64,000 nucleotides of DNA from Chromobacterium phragmitis (GTDB taxonomy: Bacteria; Pseudomonadota; Gammaproteobacteria; Burkholderiales; Chromobacteriaceae). Below the pieces are notes generated by a model. It saw only the letters and a list, made by a program, of their open reading frames with translations. It was not told the DNA's origin and made no database searches. The stretch is from the NCBI RefSeq assembly GCF_003325475.1, contig NZ_CP029495.1:62001-126000 (forward strand). Reading direction: 5' to 3'. A program made the position numbers and the translations under genes. Shown one piece after another: positions 8,548 through 21,103 of the stretch. Each line of letters begins with the position of its first letter. Positions within the stretch are counted from its first letter, which is position 1.

Positions 8548-9765
8548 TCAACGACGCTCCGCCGCCAGCTTGGCCGAAGCGGCGTCCCGCGTGGAGTACA
8601 GATGGAATATCATCAACATGCTGAGCGCCGCCACCACGGCATACAACGTAGCCAATGGCGTAAGCACATCCACCCGCAGCAGGCTGGAAACGTACATGAT
8701 CACCCCTGCGCAAATGGTGAACGAAAAGCCCAGCAGCGAACTTGCCAACCCTGCAACCTGCGGAAACAAGGCCACGCTGCGGGCCATCAGATTGGGAAAA
8801 ATCACGCCGGCGAAAAAGGTGATGATCAAAGGGGGCGCAATCAATGTCCACAAGGTCAAACCATAGCGATTCGCCAAAAACAACATGCCGCCGGCGCAAA
8901 TCAGATTCACCACCGATGAAACCTTGCACAACACCGCCGGGCGTATCCTGCCGGCAATGATTCGATTGCTGAAGACGCCAGCGAAATAAGTCAACCCCAT
9001 GGCCAACGCCACGTTGCCGAAAAATACTGGAGTTTGATGCAACACATCTTGAACCATGAAAGGCGCGCACAAGTTAAACGTCAGCAGCACCCCGTAACAC
9101 AAGCCCATTGTCAGGAAGTTCAAATGAAATTCCTTGCTGCGAAAAATAGAGACAATATTTCCCAGCATGACCTTGGGACGCAAGGGAACGGGCTGCTTCA
9201 ACGACTCTTTGTAGCCGAAAATTGTCAAACCGCACAGGACAAGGCCATAGCCAAACAGAAAATACAAACAAGACGCCCAGCCGAAATGCTTCTGTAGTTG
9301 CGCCCCAATCACTGGAGCGACAATCGGTCCCATTCCCCAACCGATGACCATATAGGTCATGACGTGAGCCAGCTTCTGGCCGGAAAAGGTATCAGGTGCG
9401 ATAGCCTTCATCACCACCGAGGCGGAGGCGATTCCCAAGCCCTGTATGACTCGCGCCAGCAAGAAAAGTGAAAACTGCTCCGTCTGCAAGATGATCAGGC
9501 TGCCCAACATATATAAACCAAGCCCGGCCAACAACGCCGTCTTGCGGCCATAGGCATCAGCAACAGGGCCATAGAACAGCTGACCGCAAGCAAAACTCAC
9601 CAGATATGCCGTAACGCTTAACTGAATGCTTTGCTGACTAACCTGAAAAGCGCTGCGCATCTCAGGCAATGCCGTGACATAAATATCAATGGCCATCTGT
9701 CCTATCGGCGCCAAGGCGACAATCAACAACAACATCAGAGCCGGGTGATTCAAGGGCTTGTTCAT
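8548..9765 (-). CDS. MFS drug-resistance transporter, Bcr/CflA family
   Basis: 405 residues with about 12 predicted hydrophobic segments. The family signatures are visible: an early transmembrane helix with APIGQMAIDIYVTALPEM, then GQLFYGPVADAYGRK (MFS motif A) between helices 2 and 3, and RVIQGLGIASASVV. Bcr/CflA pumps are inner-membrane proton-driven exporters of drugs, amino acids or other small molecules. The start at 9765 is chosen because GGAG stands 9 nt upstream. An alternative ATG at 9780 overlaps the preceding stop (TAATG) but adds only MERIG and lacks a ribosome site. Further upstream in-frame Mets would run far into the preceding gene. It sits between the lipocalin-like gene and the SDR gene and is probably co-transcribed with both. 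Confidence 0.88.
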   Translation of the reverse strand: MNKPLNHPALMLLLIVALAPIGQMAIDIYVTALPEMRSAFQVSQQSIQLSVTAYLVSFACGQLFYGPVADAYGRKTALLAGLGLYMLGSLIILQTEQFSLFLLARVIQGLGIASASVVMKAIAPDTFSGQKLAHVMTYMVIGWGMGPIVAPVIGAQLQKHFGWASCLYFLFGYGLVLCGLTIFGYKESLKQPVPLRPKVMLGNIVSIFRSKEFHLNFLTMGLCYGVLLTFNLCAPFMVQDVLHQTPVFFGNVALAMGLTYFAGVFSNRIIAGRIRPAVLCKVSSVVNLICAGGMLFLANRYGLTLWTLIAPPLIITFFAGVIFPNLMARSVALFPQVAGLASSLLGFSFTICAGVIMYVSSLLRVDVLTPLATLYAVVAALSMLMIFHLYSTRDAASAKLAAERR

Positions 9766-9779
9766 GCCAATGCGCTCCA

Positions 9780-10304
9780 TTACGCGTTGATCAACTCGAA
9801 CGACTGACCCGCAAGCTGATGCAGCGCATGCTGGTACTGATTTCGGCGCCACACCAAGTGCGTGGTCATCATTCGCCCCTTGTACATTCCCGCTTGGCAC
9901 GTGCTCAACTCAAGCAGATCATCTTGCAGACGCATCTGCCTGATCAGAGAACGTCCTTCCCAATTGGGAAACAGGCTATTGACCATATGGTGGGTCACCA
10001 AGCCGTGCACCACCTCGCCATCCGGCTGCTCCGCCGACTCAAGGACTTCAATCTCATACAATCCTGAATAGGCAAAATAACCGCGGGCCGCTTGACTCAC
10101 CTCTTCTGCAGTTTTTTCATGCAATTGATCGGAATGGAAGCGCGGGCGATTGGCCAGCATGATCTGGACGGACATATGCCCATCTTGCGAATACATGATC
10201 AGGCCGCTGGGATGCTCTCCCATCGGGTATTCCATCCCCCCCTCGTCATCACGCTTGAAATAGGACTGAAGTTCCCAACTACCCACGATAAGCGAGTTCG
10301 CCAT
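9780..10304 (-). CDS. Lipocalin-like domain protein
   Basis: 174 residues. It starts MANSLIVGSWELQSY and continues with GMEYPMGEHPSGLIMYSQDGHMSVQI. The pattern GxW plus repeated short beta strands matches the bacterial lipocalin-like (Lipocalin_5 type) family of cytosolic beta-barrel proteins, often encoded next to secondary-metabolite or resistance genes. No signal peptide is seen with this start. Start chosen at 10304 because AGGA lies 9 nt upstream; longer in-frame extensions would enter the promoter region. It is the first gene of the leftward cassette and faces the LysR gene head to head. It may bind the small molecule handled by the neighbouring pump and dehydrogenase (inference). Confidence 0.7.
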   Translation of the reverse strand: MANSLIVGSWELQSYFKRDDEGGMEYPMGEHPSGLIMYSQDGHMSVQIMLANRPRFHSDQLHEKTAEEVSQAARGYFAYSGLYEIEVLESAEQPDGEVVHGLVTHHMVNSLFPNWEGRSLIRQMRLQDDLLELSTCQAGMYKGRMMTTHLVWRRNQYQHALHQLAGQSFELINA

Positions 10305-10424
10305 TTTATTTATTCCTGGTATAAAGCTTGCAATGAATACTATTAAATTGCATACACAATGCCTCAGATAGGAATAATATTGAATTTGCATTTCCAAATA
10401 AAGCCTCACGCCTGCATAATTCAT

Positions 10425-10438
10425 ATGCATAAATGCAT
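10425..10438. promoter_or_regulatory. Paired ATGCAT palindromes between LysR gene and lipocalin cassette
   Basis: ATGCAT-AA-ATGCAT lies 18 bases upstream of the LysR start in a 152-bp divergent promoter region. Each half is itself palindromic and the pair fits the T-N11-A layout of LysR binding sites. It could serve autorepression and control of the divergent cassette. No binding data can be inferred from sequence. Confidence 0.35.
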
Positions 10439-10456
10439 GAGCCAAAAGGTCTAGAA

Positions 10457-11419
10457 ATGAACTGGAACGATGTCCGCTTTTTCCTGGCTATCTATCGAAA
10501 AGGCACACTAAGCGCTGCGGCAAAAATGCTGTCGGTGGATCAAGCCACAGTTGGGCGACGCCTGGTGGCCATGGAAAGCAGCTTGGGCGCGCGGCTATTC
10601 CTGCGCACATCCAGCGGATACTCTCCCACTCCACTGGGAGAAGAAATCCTGGCAGAGGCCGTCAGAGTGGAGCATGCAGCGCTCTCGCTGGAGAACAAGG
10701 CCTCAGGGCAAGATAGCCGCCCCGGCGGGCGCGTCCGCATCGCCACCACCGATACGTTGGCCCAAGCCCTGATCATTCCGGCAATGACCCTGCTGCGCGC
10801 CAAACATCCTCAGATCGAATGCAGCCTGGTCTCGGGGCAGGAATTGATCAGCCTGACCCGGCGGGAAGCAGACATAGCCATCCGTACCATCAAGCCCAGC
10901 AACCCCGATCTGATCGTACGTAAGTTGGCGGACATGCCCGTGCATTTATACGCAACCCAGACATATCTTGAGAGCAAGGGCACCCCGCAACCCGGAAACC
11001 ACTTCATGGGTCATGACCTGCTATTGCCACTCGTGAGCACCGGCTGGGCTGAAATGGAGAAACTAGCGGGAGAGTCCATCACCCAAGGCAATGTAGCAGC
11101 TCGTTTCAGCAGTCTCTGGAGCATGCTTTCCGCCTGCGCATCGGACATGGGCATAGCCGAGCTGCCCGACTTCGTCGCTGCCTGGGGAGGAAGCTTGCGC
11201 AGGCTTTGGCCCGAACAGGTGAAAACCTATCCCATCTGGCTGGTTGTTCCTCCGGACCTTTATAAAACCGCCAGAGTCCGCGCGGTTCTCGACGCCATCG
11301 ATTCGCTGCTGCAAGGAGAGTGTCCAGGCATCTGGCAAAACCCGAGCCCCAGACTCGCGCCCTATGCATCCATCAACACATCGGCAATGTCGGCCCAGGC
11401 AACGTCTCACTTCGACTGA
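10457..11419 (+). CDS. LysR family transcriptional regulator
   Basis: 320 residues. The N-terminal winged helix is clear: MNWNDVRFFLAIYRKGTLSAAAKMLSVDQATVGRRL, then SLGARLFLRTSSGYSPTPLG (quoted in part). A typical LysR effector domain follows, starting around residue 90 with GRVRIATTDTLAQ. Start chosen at 10457; an ATG at 10433 adds eight residues that are not conserved and would cover the palindromic element. It is divergent from the lipocalin-pump-SDR cassette, the classic arrangement in which a LysR protein regulates its neighbour and itself. Its 3' end converges on the rRNA operon and is separated from it by a strong bidirectional terminator. Confidence 0.88.
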   Translation: MNWNDVRFFLAIYRKGTLSAAAKMLSVDQATVGRRLVAMESSLGARLFLRTSSGYSPTPLGEEILAEAVRVEHAALSLENKASGQDSRPGGRVRIATTDTLAQALIIPAMTLLRAKHPQIECSLVSGQELISLTRREADIAIRTIKPSNPDLIVRKLADMPVHLYATQTYLESKGTPQPGNHFMGHDLLLPLVSTGWAEMEKLAGESITQGNVAARFSSLWSMLSACASDMGIAELPDFVAAWGGSLRRLWPEQVKTYPIWLVVPPDLYKTARVRAVLDAIDSLLQGECPGIWQNPSPRLAPYASINTSAMSAQATSHFD

Positions 11420-11433
11420 ACTCGTAAATAAAA

Positions 11434-11457
11434 AGCCCCAGGCATATGCCTGGGGCT
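11434..11457. terminator. Bidirectional terminator between LysR gene and rRNA operon
   Basis: A fully self-complementary 24-mer (AGCCCCAGGCAT and its complement). On the plus strand TTTCT follows; on the minus strand TTTTATTTA follows. It ends the LysR transcript and the rRNA operon. Confidence 0.9.
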
Positions 11458-11469
11458 TTCTAATTGGAG

Positions 11470-11583
11470 TCTGGCGATGTCCTACTTTCACATGGCGAAT
11501 GCCACACTATCATCGGCGCTAAGATGTTTCACGGTCCTGTTCGGGATGGGAAGGCGTGGGACCATCTTGCCATTATCGCCAGA
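11470..11583 (-). rRNA. rrf: 5S rRNA, second (distal) copy
   Basis: About 114 nt. The central region is identical to the proximal 5S copy over roughly 90 nt (from the GGTCCCACGCC side through TGAAAGTAGGA). The closing stem differs: TCTGGCGAT pairs perfectly with ATCGCCAGA at the other end. It comes after a hairpin that follows the first 5S gene, so it is either read through or made separately. Confidence 0.93.
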
Positions 11584-11612
11584 AAAACGTGAGCGCGGTC
11601 GCGCTATTCTGG

Positions 11613-11659
11613 ATTTCGCTTCTTGGAAAGCGAAACACCGAGCCTTAAGGCTCGGTGTT
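11613..11659 (-). terminator. Hairpins between the two 5S genes
   Basis: An 11-bp stem AACACCGAGCC / GGCTCGGTGTT with loop TTAA (11634-11659) is followed on the minus strand by TTTCGCTTTCC. A second stem TTTCGCTT / AAGCGAAA overlaps its downstream side. This looks like a terminator that once ended the operon after one 5S gene, or a processing site between the copies. Confidence 0.55.
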
Positions 11660-11671
11660 ATCTTATGAGGC

Positions 11672-11787
11672 GTCTGGCGGTGTCCTACTTTCACATGGCG
11701 AATGCCACACTATCATCGGCGCTAAGATGTTTCACGGTCCTGTTCGGGATGGGAAGGCGTGGGACCATCTCGCTATGGCCACCAGAC
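11672..11787 (-). rRNA. rrf: 5S rRNA, first (proximal) copy
   Basis: About 116 nt, recognisable by GTCCCACGCCTTCCCATCCC, the GAACAGGACCGTGAAAC stretch and GTGAAAGTAGG. Stem I is TCTGGTGG with CCGCCAGA (one G-U pair). It lies about 125 nt after the 23S gene. Confidence 0.95.
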
Positions 11788-11911
11788 ATAAACTGGCACA
11801 AACTGAAAGAAGCCTGAACCAGAGATGTTCTCTGATTCTGAATATTCGGTATCTGATCGTGTCGCACACACTCTATCTTCGTCACTTAGCTCTCTAAGTC
11901 ACTCAAATGAT

Positions 11912-14802
<2,891 letters not shown>

Positions 14803-14988
14803 TATCATTTCAGTAACCTAAATTACCGCAACAACAGAGAGTGTTTGTGCGACGACTGCACCGCCCCTTTTGATATGGCGACGCAGCCTTAGATACAATC
14901 AAATACCCAAGATGACGATTCATTCAACATGCAGAATTAACTCCATGTCGTTTGTCTCGCCGTCTTTATATATTCGGCTTCTTCAGTT

Positions 14989-15000
14989 TGTTAAAGATCG
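14989..15000 (-). promoter_or_regulatory. boxA-like antitermination site before 23S
   Basis: The minus strand reads CGATCTTTAACA, close to the boxA consensus TGCTCTTTAACA. It lies between tRNA-Ala and 23S, where a second boxA is usual in rRNA operons (Nus-factor antitermination). Confidence 0.65.
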
Positions 15001-15056
15001 GGCGTTTATACAACGCAAACAGAATCCAACTCTTCCGAATTCGATTTTGTTTGCGA

Positions 15057-15132
15057 TGGTGGAGGATGACGGGATCGAACCGACGACCCCCTGCTTGCAA
15101 AGCAGGTGCTCTCCCAACTGAGCTAATCCCCC
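15057..15132 (-). tRNA. tRNA-Ala (TGC)
   Basis: 76 nt with encoded CCA. Acceptor stem GGGGGAT / ATCCTCC (one G-U pair), D-loop TAGCTCAGTTGGGAGAGC, anticodon loop TTTGCAA with anticodon TGC, and T-loop GGTTCGATCCC. It is in the 16S-23S spacer, the usual place. Confidence 0.97.
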
Positions 15133-15218
15133 TCTTTTTGGGTGATGCTGCGTTGCTCAGTCGCTCATGTGCATAAGCACATGCCGCTCCTTCGCGCCTT
15201 GCCTGACCCAAAAAATAC

Positions 15219-15295
15219 TGGTGGGTCTGGTAGGACTCGAACCTACGACCCCTGCGTTATCAACACAGTGCTCTAACCAGCTGAGCTACAAACCC
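15219..15295 (-). tRNA. tRNA-Ile (GAT)
   Basis: 77 nt with encoded CCA. Acceptor stem GGGTTTG / CAGACCC-type pairing, anticodon loop TTGATAA with anticodon GAT, T-loop GGTTCGAGTCC. First tRNA after 16S. The 86-nt gap to tRNA-Ala has flanking arms TTTTTGGGT and ACCCAAAAA that can pair as a processing stem, and a CATGTGC / GCACATG hairpin inside. Confidence 0.97.
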
Positions 15296-15432
15296 AGTAG
15301 TCGTTTGATACCACATCCTTTTCGATCAAAATCCAGCAGATCCAGGCGAAAGCTGACGACGTGTACATCGAGTACACGAGGAAGCTTTCAACGCAGAGCT
15401 GCGCCGATTTTCATCGAAAATGCCCTTAACTT

Positions 15433-15465
15433 GAATAACCGATAGGCTGTAAGTACTTGGCAATC
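15433..15465 (-). other. 16S processing stem, 3' arm (pairs with 17095-17126)
   Basis: The minus-strand spacer after 16S (TGCCAAGTACTTACAG, CCTATCGGTTATTC) is complementary over about 30 bases to the leader before 16S (GAATAACCGATAGG, TGTAAGTGCTTGGC), with few mismatches. This brackets 16S in a long duplex, the usual RNase III substrate. The same spacer has another hairpin around 15350-15390 (GAAAGCT...AGCTTTC enclosing GTGTAC / GTACAC). Confidence 0.75.
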
Positions 15466-15474
15466 GCCATTCTC

Positions 15475-17015
<1,541 letters not shown>

Positions 17016-17130
17016 AATCTCAAGCAAATTTTCTGGCACGCAAGTTCAAAGAAATAAACAAGTATCTCTTGTCTCTTGCAGTGCAAGTGTCGGCTTTCGC
17101 CAAGCACTTACACCTATCGGTTATTCGTTC

Positions 17131-17142
17131 TGTTAAAGAGCA
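17131..17142 (-). promoter_or_regulatory. rRNA leader boxA
   Basis: The minus strand reads TGCTCTTTAACA, a perfect boxA, about 70 nt downstream of the rRNA promoter and before 16S. It should load NusB-S10 and the antitermination complex. Confidence 0.85.
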
Positions 17143-17220
17143 GTGCCTTCGCTGCTTTCGTCACACCGGAGAACCGTTTCGTTTCCGCTGTTTCGTTCGC
17201 TGCGTCAGCTGAGGAGGCGA

Positions 17221-17249
17221 ACTATACGCCCGGGCCCCGAACCCGTCAA
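17221..17249 (-). promoter_or_regulatory. rRNA operon promoter
   Basis: Minus strand: -35 TTGACG (17249-17244), exactly 17 bp, -10 TATAGT (17226-17221). The spacer is very GC-rich and the discriminator after the -10 is TCGCCTCC, also GC-rich, as in stringently controlled rRNA promoters. An AT-rich tract with TTTTTTCT upstream of the -35 may act as an UP element. Confidence 0.85.
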
Positions 17250-17396
17250 CACCTTTTGCGAGAAAAAACGAACTTTCTTCGACCCGCCCACGCAAGGCAT
17301 TGATTTGCAAGAAAAGCAAAGAAGAGGGGATTTCACGCGCCCCGCAACCAGGCGCGCCCGCCCTGCCTCTCCACCTGACGAAAGGCTCAAAAACAA

Positions 17397-17422
17397 ACAG
17401 GCCGGCGTTTCCGCCGGCCTGT
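17397..17422 (-). terminator. Intrinsic terminator after the HAD phosphatase gene
   Basis: An 11-bp stem ACAGGCCGGCG / CGCCGGCCTGT, loop of 4 nt. On the minus strand it is followed by TTGTTTTTGAG. It separates the phosphatase transcript from the rRNA promoter. Confidence 0.88.
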
Positions 17423-17443
17423 CCAGACACCCCTCCCGCCGTC

Positions 17444-18091
17444 CTATAGATGATCAAGCAGTTGCAATGGATGATCGATGTCGATATCCGCTCCCCACTC
17501 TTCCGGCTTGTCCTGATCGGAAAAATAGCCCCAATTGACCAGCACCGTCTTCATGCCGACGTTGCGGCCGGCCTGGATATCGCGCTCAGCATCGCCGACA
17601 TACATGCAATGCTCGGGCGCGATGCCGATCTGGCCAGTCGCGTGCAGCATCGGTTTCGGGTCGGGCTTGGCCACCCCGACGGTATCACCGCTGACGATCA
17701 CAGCCGGCGGAATGGCGAAAGGAAGCCATGGCACCAGACGATCGGTGAAACGCATTGACTTGTTGGTGATGATGCCCCAAATCACGCCGCGGCTGTCCAA
17801 CTCGGAAATCAGCTCGTTCACGCCATCGAACAACGCGGTTTCTCCCGCGAGATTAGCGTCATAGAGATCCATGAAACGCACCCGCAGCGCCTCCATCCGG
17901 CTGGCATCAAGATCGTCGCCGAAACCCAACCGGACCAAACCACGCGCGCCGTGGCTGGCGACAGGACGAATGCGCTCATAAGGCACAGGCGCGAGCCCCT
18001 CCTCCGCCAGCAAGCGATTCAGCGCCGCGCCCAGATCGCGGGCGGTATCGGCCAAAGTGCCGTCCAAATCGAACAATACTGCCTTGATCAT
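17444..18091 (-). CDS. HAD phosphatase, phosphoglycolate / MurNAc-6-P phosphatase type (Gph/MupP-like)
   Basis: 215 residues. HAD motif I is DLDGTLADT near the N-terminus, motif II is ITNKS, and motif III/IV are KPDPKPM and VGDAERD. These enzymes hydrolyse small phosphate esters through an Asp phospho-intermediate. Two roles fit: removal of 2-phosphoglycolate, or MupP-type dephosphorylation of MurNAc-6-phosphate in cell-wall recycling. WGIITNKSMRF and the late EEWGADIDIDHP resemble MupP more. Start at 18091 (AGGA just upstream); a longer reading frame into ilvA is not conserved. It lies 44 bases after ilvA and ends at a strong terminator, so the two may share a transcript. Confidence 0.82.
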   Translation of the reverse strand: MIKAVLFDLDGTLADTARDLGAALNRLLAEEGLAPVPYERIRPVASHGARGLVRLGFGDDLDASRMEALRVRFMDLYDANLAGETALFDGVNELISELDSRGVIWGIITNKSMRFTDRLVPWLPFAIPPAVIVSGDTVGVAKPDPKPMLHATGQIGIAPEHCMYVGDAERDIQAGRNVGMKTVLVNWGYFSDQDKPEEWGADIDIDHPLQLLDHL

Positions 18092-18135
18092 GATTCCTGC
18101 TTCACCGGATTGGAAATAAGGCCGACATTGCACCA

Positions 18136-19665
18136 TCAACGGATAGTCTTGCCAAGAAACAATCGATACGCCGGATTTCCGGTTTCTTCTATATAAGGAT
18201 ACCCAAGCGTATCGAGGAATTGCTGGAAGGCCAGGGCATCGCCCGAAGGCACCTGGATGCCCACCAGCACCCGGCCATAGTCGGCTCCGTGGTTGCGATA
18301 GTGGAACAGGCTGATGTTCCAATCGGTGCGCATCGCTTCCAAAAAGCGCATCAGCGCGCCCGGACGATCCGGAAACTCGAAGCGCAGCACCCGCTCGTCT
18401 TTCAATTGCGGCGCATGGCCGCCCACCAGATGACGGATATGCAGCTTGGCCAGCTCGTTGTCGGTCAGGTCGATGCCGTCCAACTCCTCGGCGCGCAAAT
18501 CCCCCAACAGCTTTTCCACGTCGTCGCGGCCGGCTATTTGCACGCCGACAAAAACGTGGGCGACGCTGGGGTCGGCGAAGCGATAGTTGAATTCCGTGAT
18601 ATTGCGGCCGCCTATCACCGAGCAGAAGCGCTTGAAGCTGCCCGGCTTCTCCGGGATGGTGACGGCGATGATGGCCTCGCGCCGCTCGCCGAGTTCCGAG
18701 CGCTCCGACACATGGCGCAAGCGGTCGAAGTTCATGTTGGCGCCGCAGGAAATCGCCACCAGCGTCTTGTTTTTGCAGCCTTCGCGTTCGACATAGGCCT
18801 TGGCGCCGGCTACCGCCAGGGCGCCGGCCGGCTCGACAATGGAGCGGGTGTCTTCAAAAATGTCCTTGATCGCCGCGCAGATGGCGTCGGAATCCACCAG
18901 AATGATTTCGTCCAGCAACTCGCGACAGATGCGGAAGGTCTCCTCGCCTACCAACTTGACCGCCACACCATCGGCGAACAGGCCCACATCCTTCAGTTCG
19001 ACGCGCTCGCCCTTTTCTATCGACTGGCGCATCGCGTCGGAATCCACCGGCTGTACGCCGATGATCTTGACCTCCGGCTTCAGCCGTTTGATGAAACTGG
19101 CCACGCCGGCCGCCAACCCGCCGCCGCCGATGGCGACGAATACCACGTCCAGATCGTCCGGCCGCTGGCGCAGAATCTCCATGCCCACCGTGCCCTGGCC
19201 GGCGATCACGTCCGGATCGTCAAACGGCGGGATATAGGTGCGGCCGCTTTCCTCCGCCAGCATCACCGCATGCAGGTAGGCCTCGTTGAAGGAGTCTCCG
19301 GACAATACCACTTGGCCGCCGCGCTGCTTGACCGCGTCTATCTTGATTTGCGGCGTGGTGACCGGCATCACGATCACCGCTTCGCATCCCAGCTTGCTGG
19401 CCGACAGCGCCACGCCCTGGGCATGATTGCCGGCGCTGGCGGTAATCACGCCGCGCGCGCGCTGCTCGGCCGACAGCTTGGCCATCTTGTTGTACGCGCC
19501 GCGAAGCTTGAACGAGAACACCGGCTGCAGATCCTCGCGCTTGAGCAGGATGCGGTTGCCGTAGCGGCGGGACAGGTTAGGCGCCAGATCCAGCGGCGTT
19601 TCCACTGCCACGTCGTAAACCCGCGAGGTGAGAATGCGTTCTAGATAGTCTTGCTTGTTGCTCAT
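18136..19665 (-). CDS. ilvA: Threonine ammonia-lyase, biosynthetic
   Basis: 509 residues, the length of the long E. coli IlvA. It deaminates threonine to 2-oxobutanoate, the first step to isoleucine, with PLP. The PLP lysine is Lys53 in FSFKLRGAYNKM; the phosphate-binding loop is GGGGLAAG. The C-terminal third contains two ACT-like regulatory repeats (one begins EAIIAVTIPEKPGSFKRF, the next ERVLRFEFPDRPGALMRF), which give isoleucine inhibition and valine activation in the family. Start chosen at 19665 (MSNKQDYLERIL), with AAGG 8 nt upstream; a Met 22 codons earlier is less likely. Probably co-transcribed with the downstream phosphatase. Confidence 0.95.
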   Translation of the reverse strand: MSNKQDYLERILTSRVYDVAVETPLDLAPNLSRRYGNRILLKREDLQPVFSFKLRGAYNKMAKLSAEQRARGVITASAGNHAQGVALSASKLGCEAVIVMPVTTPQIKIDAVKQRGGQVVLSGDSFNEAYLHAVMLAEESGRTYIPPFDDPDVIAGQGTVGMEILRQRPDDLDVVFVAIGGGGLAAGVASFIKRLKPEVKIIGVQPVDSDAMRQSIEKGERVELKDVGLFADGVAVKLVGEETFRICRELLDEIILVDSDAICAAIKDIFEDTRSIVEPAGALAVAGAKAYVEREGCKNKTLVAISCGANMNFDRLRHVSERSELGERREAIIAVTIPEKPGSFKRFCSVIGGRNITEFNYRFADPSVAHVFVGVQIAGRDDVEKLLGDLRAEELDGIDLTDNELAKLHIRHLVGGHAPQLKDERVLRFEFPDRPGALMRFLEAMRTDWNISLFHYRNHGADYGRVLVGIQVPSGDALAFQQFLDTLGYPYIEETGNPAYRLFLGKTIR

Positions 19666-19868
19666 GGCGATGCCTTGATCCCTGATAGTTTCTTGTACTT
19701 GAACTGTCAGAGTATCAGGAACTCCAAGCAAGCGGGAGGCCTGGCGGGCACATTTTGCTGCATTGCAATATGCGACGTGTCGGACAGGCTATTTCCGTCC
19801 GCGTAGCCAACTTGAGCGTGTATAATCATCGGCTACTGTTTGTGACTCCTAGCAAGCCCCCTCCAGAA

Positions 19869-21014
19869 ATGAAAAAACTCACCACCGCCCTGGTTGTCGC
19901 CGCGCTGGCGCTGCCCTCCCTTGGTTTCGCCAACGCCGCTTTCGTGCCGCCCGCTCCGGATATCGCCGGCAAGGCTTATTACCTGCTCGACTACAACAGC
20001 CAGCAAGTGCTGGCCGCGCGCGACCCCGACTCCCGCATCGAGCCGGCCTCGCTGACCAAGCTGATGACGGCCTATCTGACCTTCAAGGCGCTGAAGGAAA
20101 AGCGCCTGTCGCTGGAGCAGACGCTGACCGTCTCCCAACGCGGCTGGAAAACAGAAGGCTCGCGCATGTTTCTGGACCCCAAGGTCCCGGCCAAGGTTGA
20201 CGATCTGATCAAAGGCATGATCGTGCAGTCCGGCAACGACGCCTGCGTGACGCTGGCCGAAGCCATCGCCGGCAGCGAAGATGTGTTCGCCCAAGTGATG
20301 ACCCAGCAGGCGCAGAAGCTGGGCATGAAGAACACCCAGTTCAAGAACGCCACCGGCCTGCCGCACGAAGGCCACTACACCACGGTGCACGATCTGGGCA
20401 TCCTGGCCGCCGCGCTCATCCGCGACTTCCCGGAGTTCTACCCCATCTACTCGATGAAGTCGTTCACCTACAACAACATCAAACAGCCGAACCGCAACCT
20501 GCTGCTGTACCGCGACCCCAATGTCGACGGCATGAAGACCGGCTACACCGATACCGCCGGCTACAATATGGTCACCTCCAGCCACCGCGACGGCCGCCGC
20601 GTGATCTCTGTCGTCGTCGGCACCGCCAGCCCGGAAGCCCGCGCGGTGGAAAGTTCCAAGCTGCTGAACTATGGCTTGCAATTCTTCGACACGCCCAAAC
20701 TTTATGCAGCGAACACCCGCGTATCCGACGTCTCCGTGTACAAGGGCAGCGGCAATGTCGTGCCCGTCGGCTTCGCCAGCGACGTGTTCGCCACCGTGGC
20801 CAAAGGCCAGGCGGCCAAGCTGAAGGCCGACATGAGCACCATGCAGCCCTTGATCGCGCCGATCAAGGCCGGCCAGGTGGTGGGCAAGCTGACCGTCACG
20901 CTGGACGGCAAGCCGTTGCTGGAGCGGCCCGTGGTGGCGCTGAAGTCGGTAGAGGAAGGCGGTTTCTTCAGCCGCCTGTGGGACAGCCTGAAACTGATGC
21001 TCGGCTGGAAATAA
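19869..21014 (+). CDS. dacA: D-alanyl-D-alanine carboxypeptidase (PBP5/6 family)
   Basis: 381 residues. A Sec signal peptide ends at about residue 23 (GFANA). The serine-peptidase motifs are in order: SLTK (Ser61), SGN (121-123) and KTG (223-225). The C-terminal beta domain and a final amphipathic segment FFSRLWDSLKLMLGW would anchor it to the outer face of the inner membrane, as in PBP5. It trims the terminal D-Ala of peptidoglycan stem peptides. Start at 19869 because the signal peptide begins there; upstream in-frame Mets give non-signal sequence. It opens the dacA-ybeD-lipB-lipA group, an order also seen in E. coli. Confidence 0.93.
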   Translation: MKKLTTALVVAALALPSLGFANAAFVPPAPDIAGKAYYLLDYNSQQVLAARDPDSRIEPASLTKLMTAYLTFKALKEKRLSLEQTLTVSQRGWKTEGSRMFLDPKVPAKVDDLIKGMIVQSGNDACVTLAEAIAGSEDVFAQVMTQQAQKLGMKNTQFKNATGLPHEGHYTTVHDLGILAAALIRDFPEFYPIYSMKSFTYNNIKQPNRNLLLYRDPNVDGMKTGYTDTAGYNMVTSSHRDGRRVISVVVGTASPEARAVESSKLLNYGLQFFDTPKLYAANTRVSDVSVYKGSGNVVPVGFASDVFATVAKGQAAKLKADMSTMQPLIAPIKAGQVVGKLTVTLDGKPLLERPVVALKSVEEGGFFSRLWDSLKLMLGWK

Positions 21015-21028
21015 ACATTCGTAGTAGA

Positions 21029-21076
21029 ATCAAGCAGTAGGCAGCGCCGCGGCTCGTCCGCGGCCTGCTGCTTTTG
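21029..21076 (+). terminator. Terminator-like stem between dacA and ybeD
   Basis: Imperfect stem: outer AAGCAG / CTGCTT, inner GCCGCGG / CCGCGGC around CTCGT, followed by TTTTGG. It would reduce read-through from dacA into ybeD-lipB-lipA. Confidence 0.5.
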
Positions 21077-21103
21077 GCAATCGCAAATCTAGAGTAGTCA
21101 TAC

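Noticed and set aside
18092..18322. 77-residue N-terminal extension of the HAD phosphatase
   Set aside because: It overlaps ilvA in another frame and has no family similarity; the HAD fold begins at MIKAVLFDLDGTLAD with a ribosome site.
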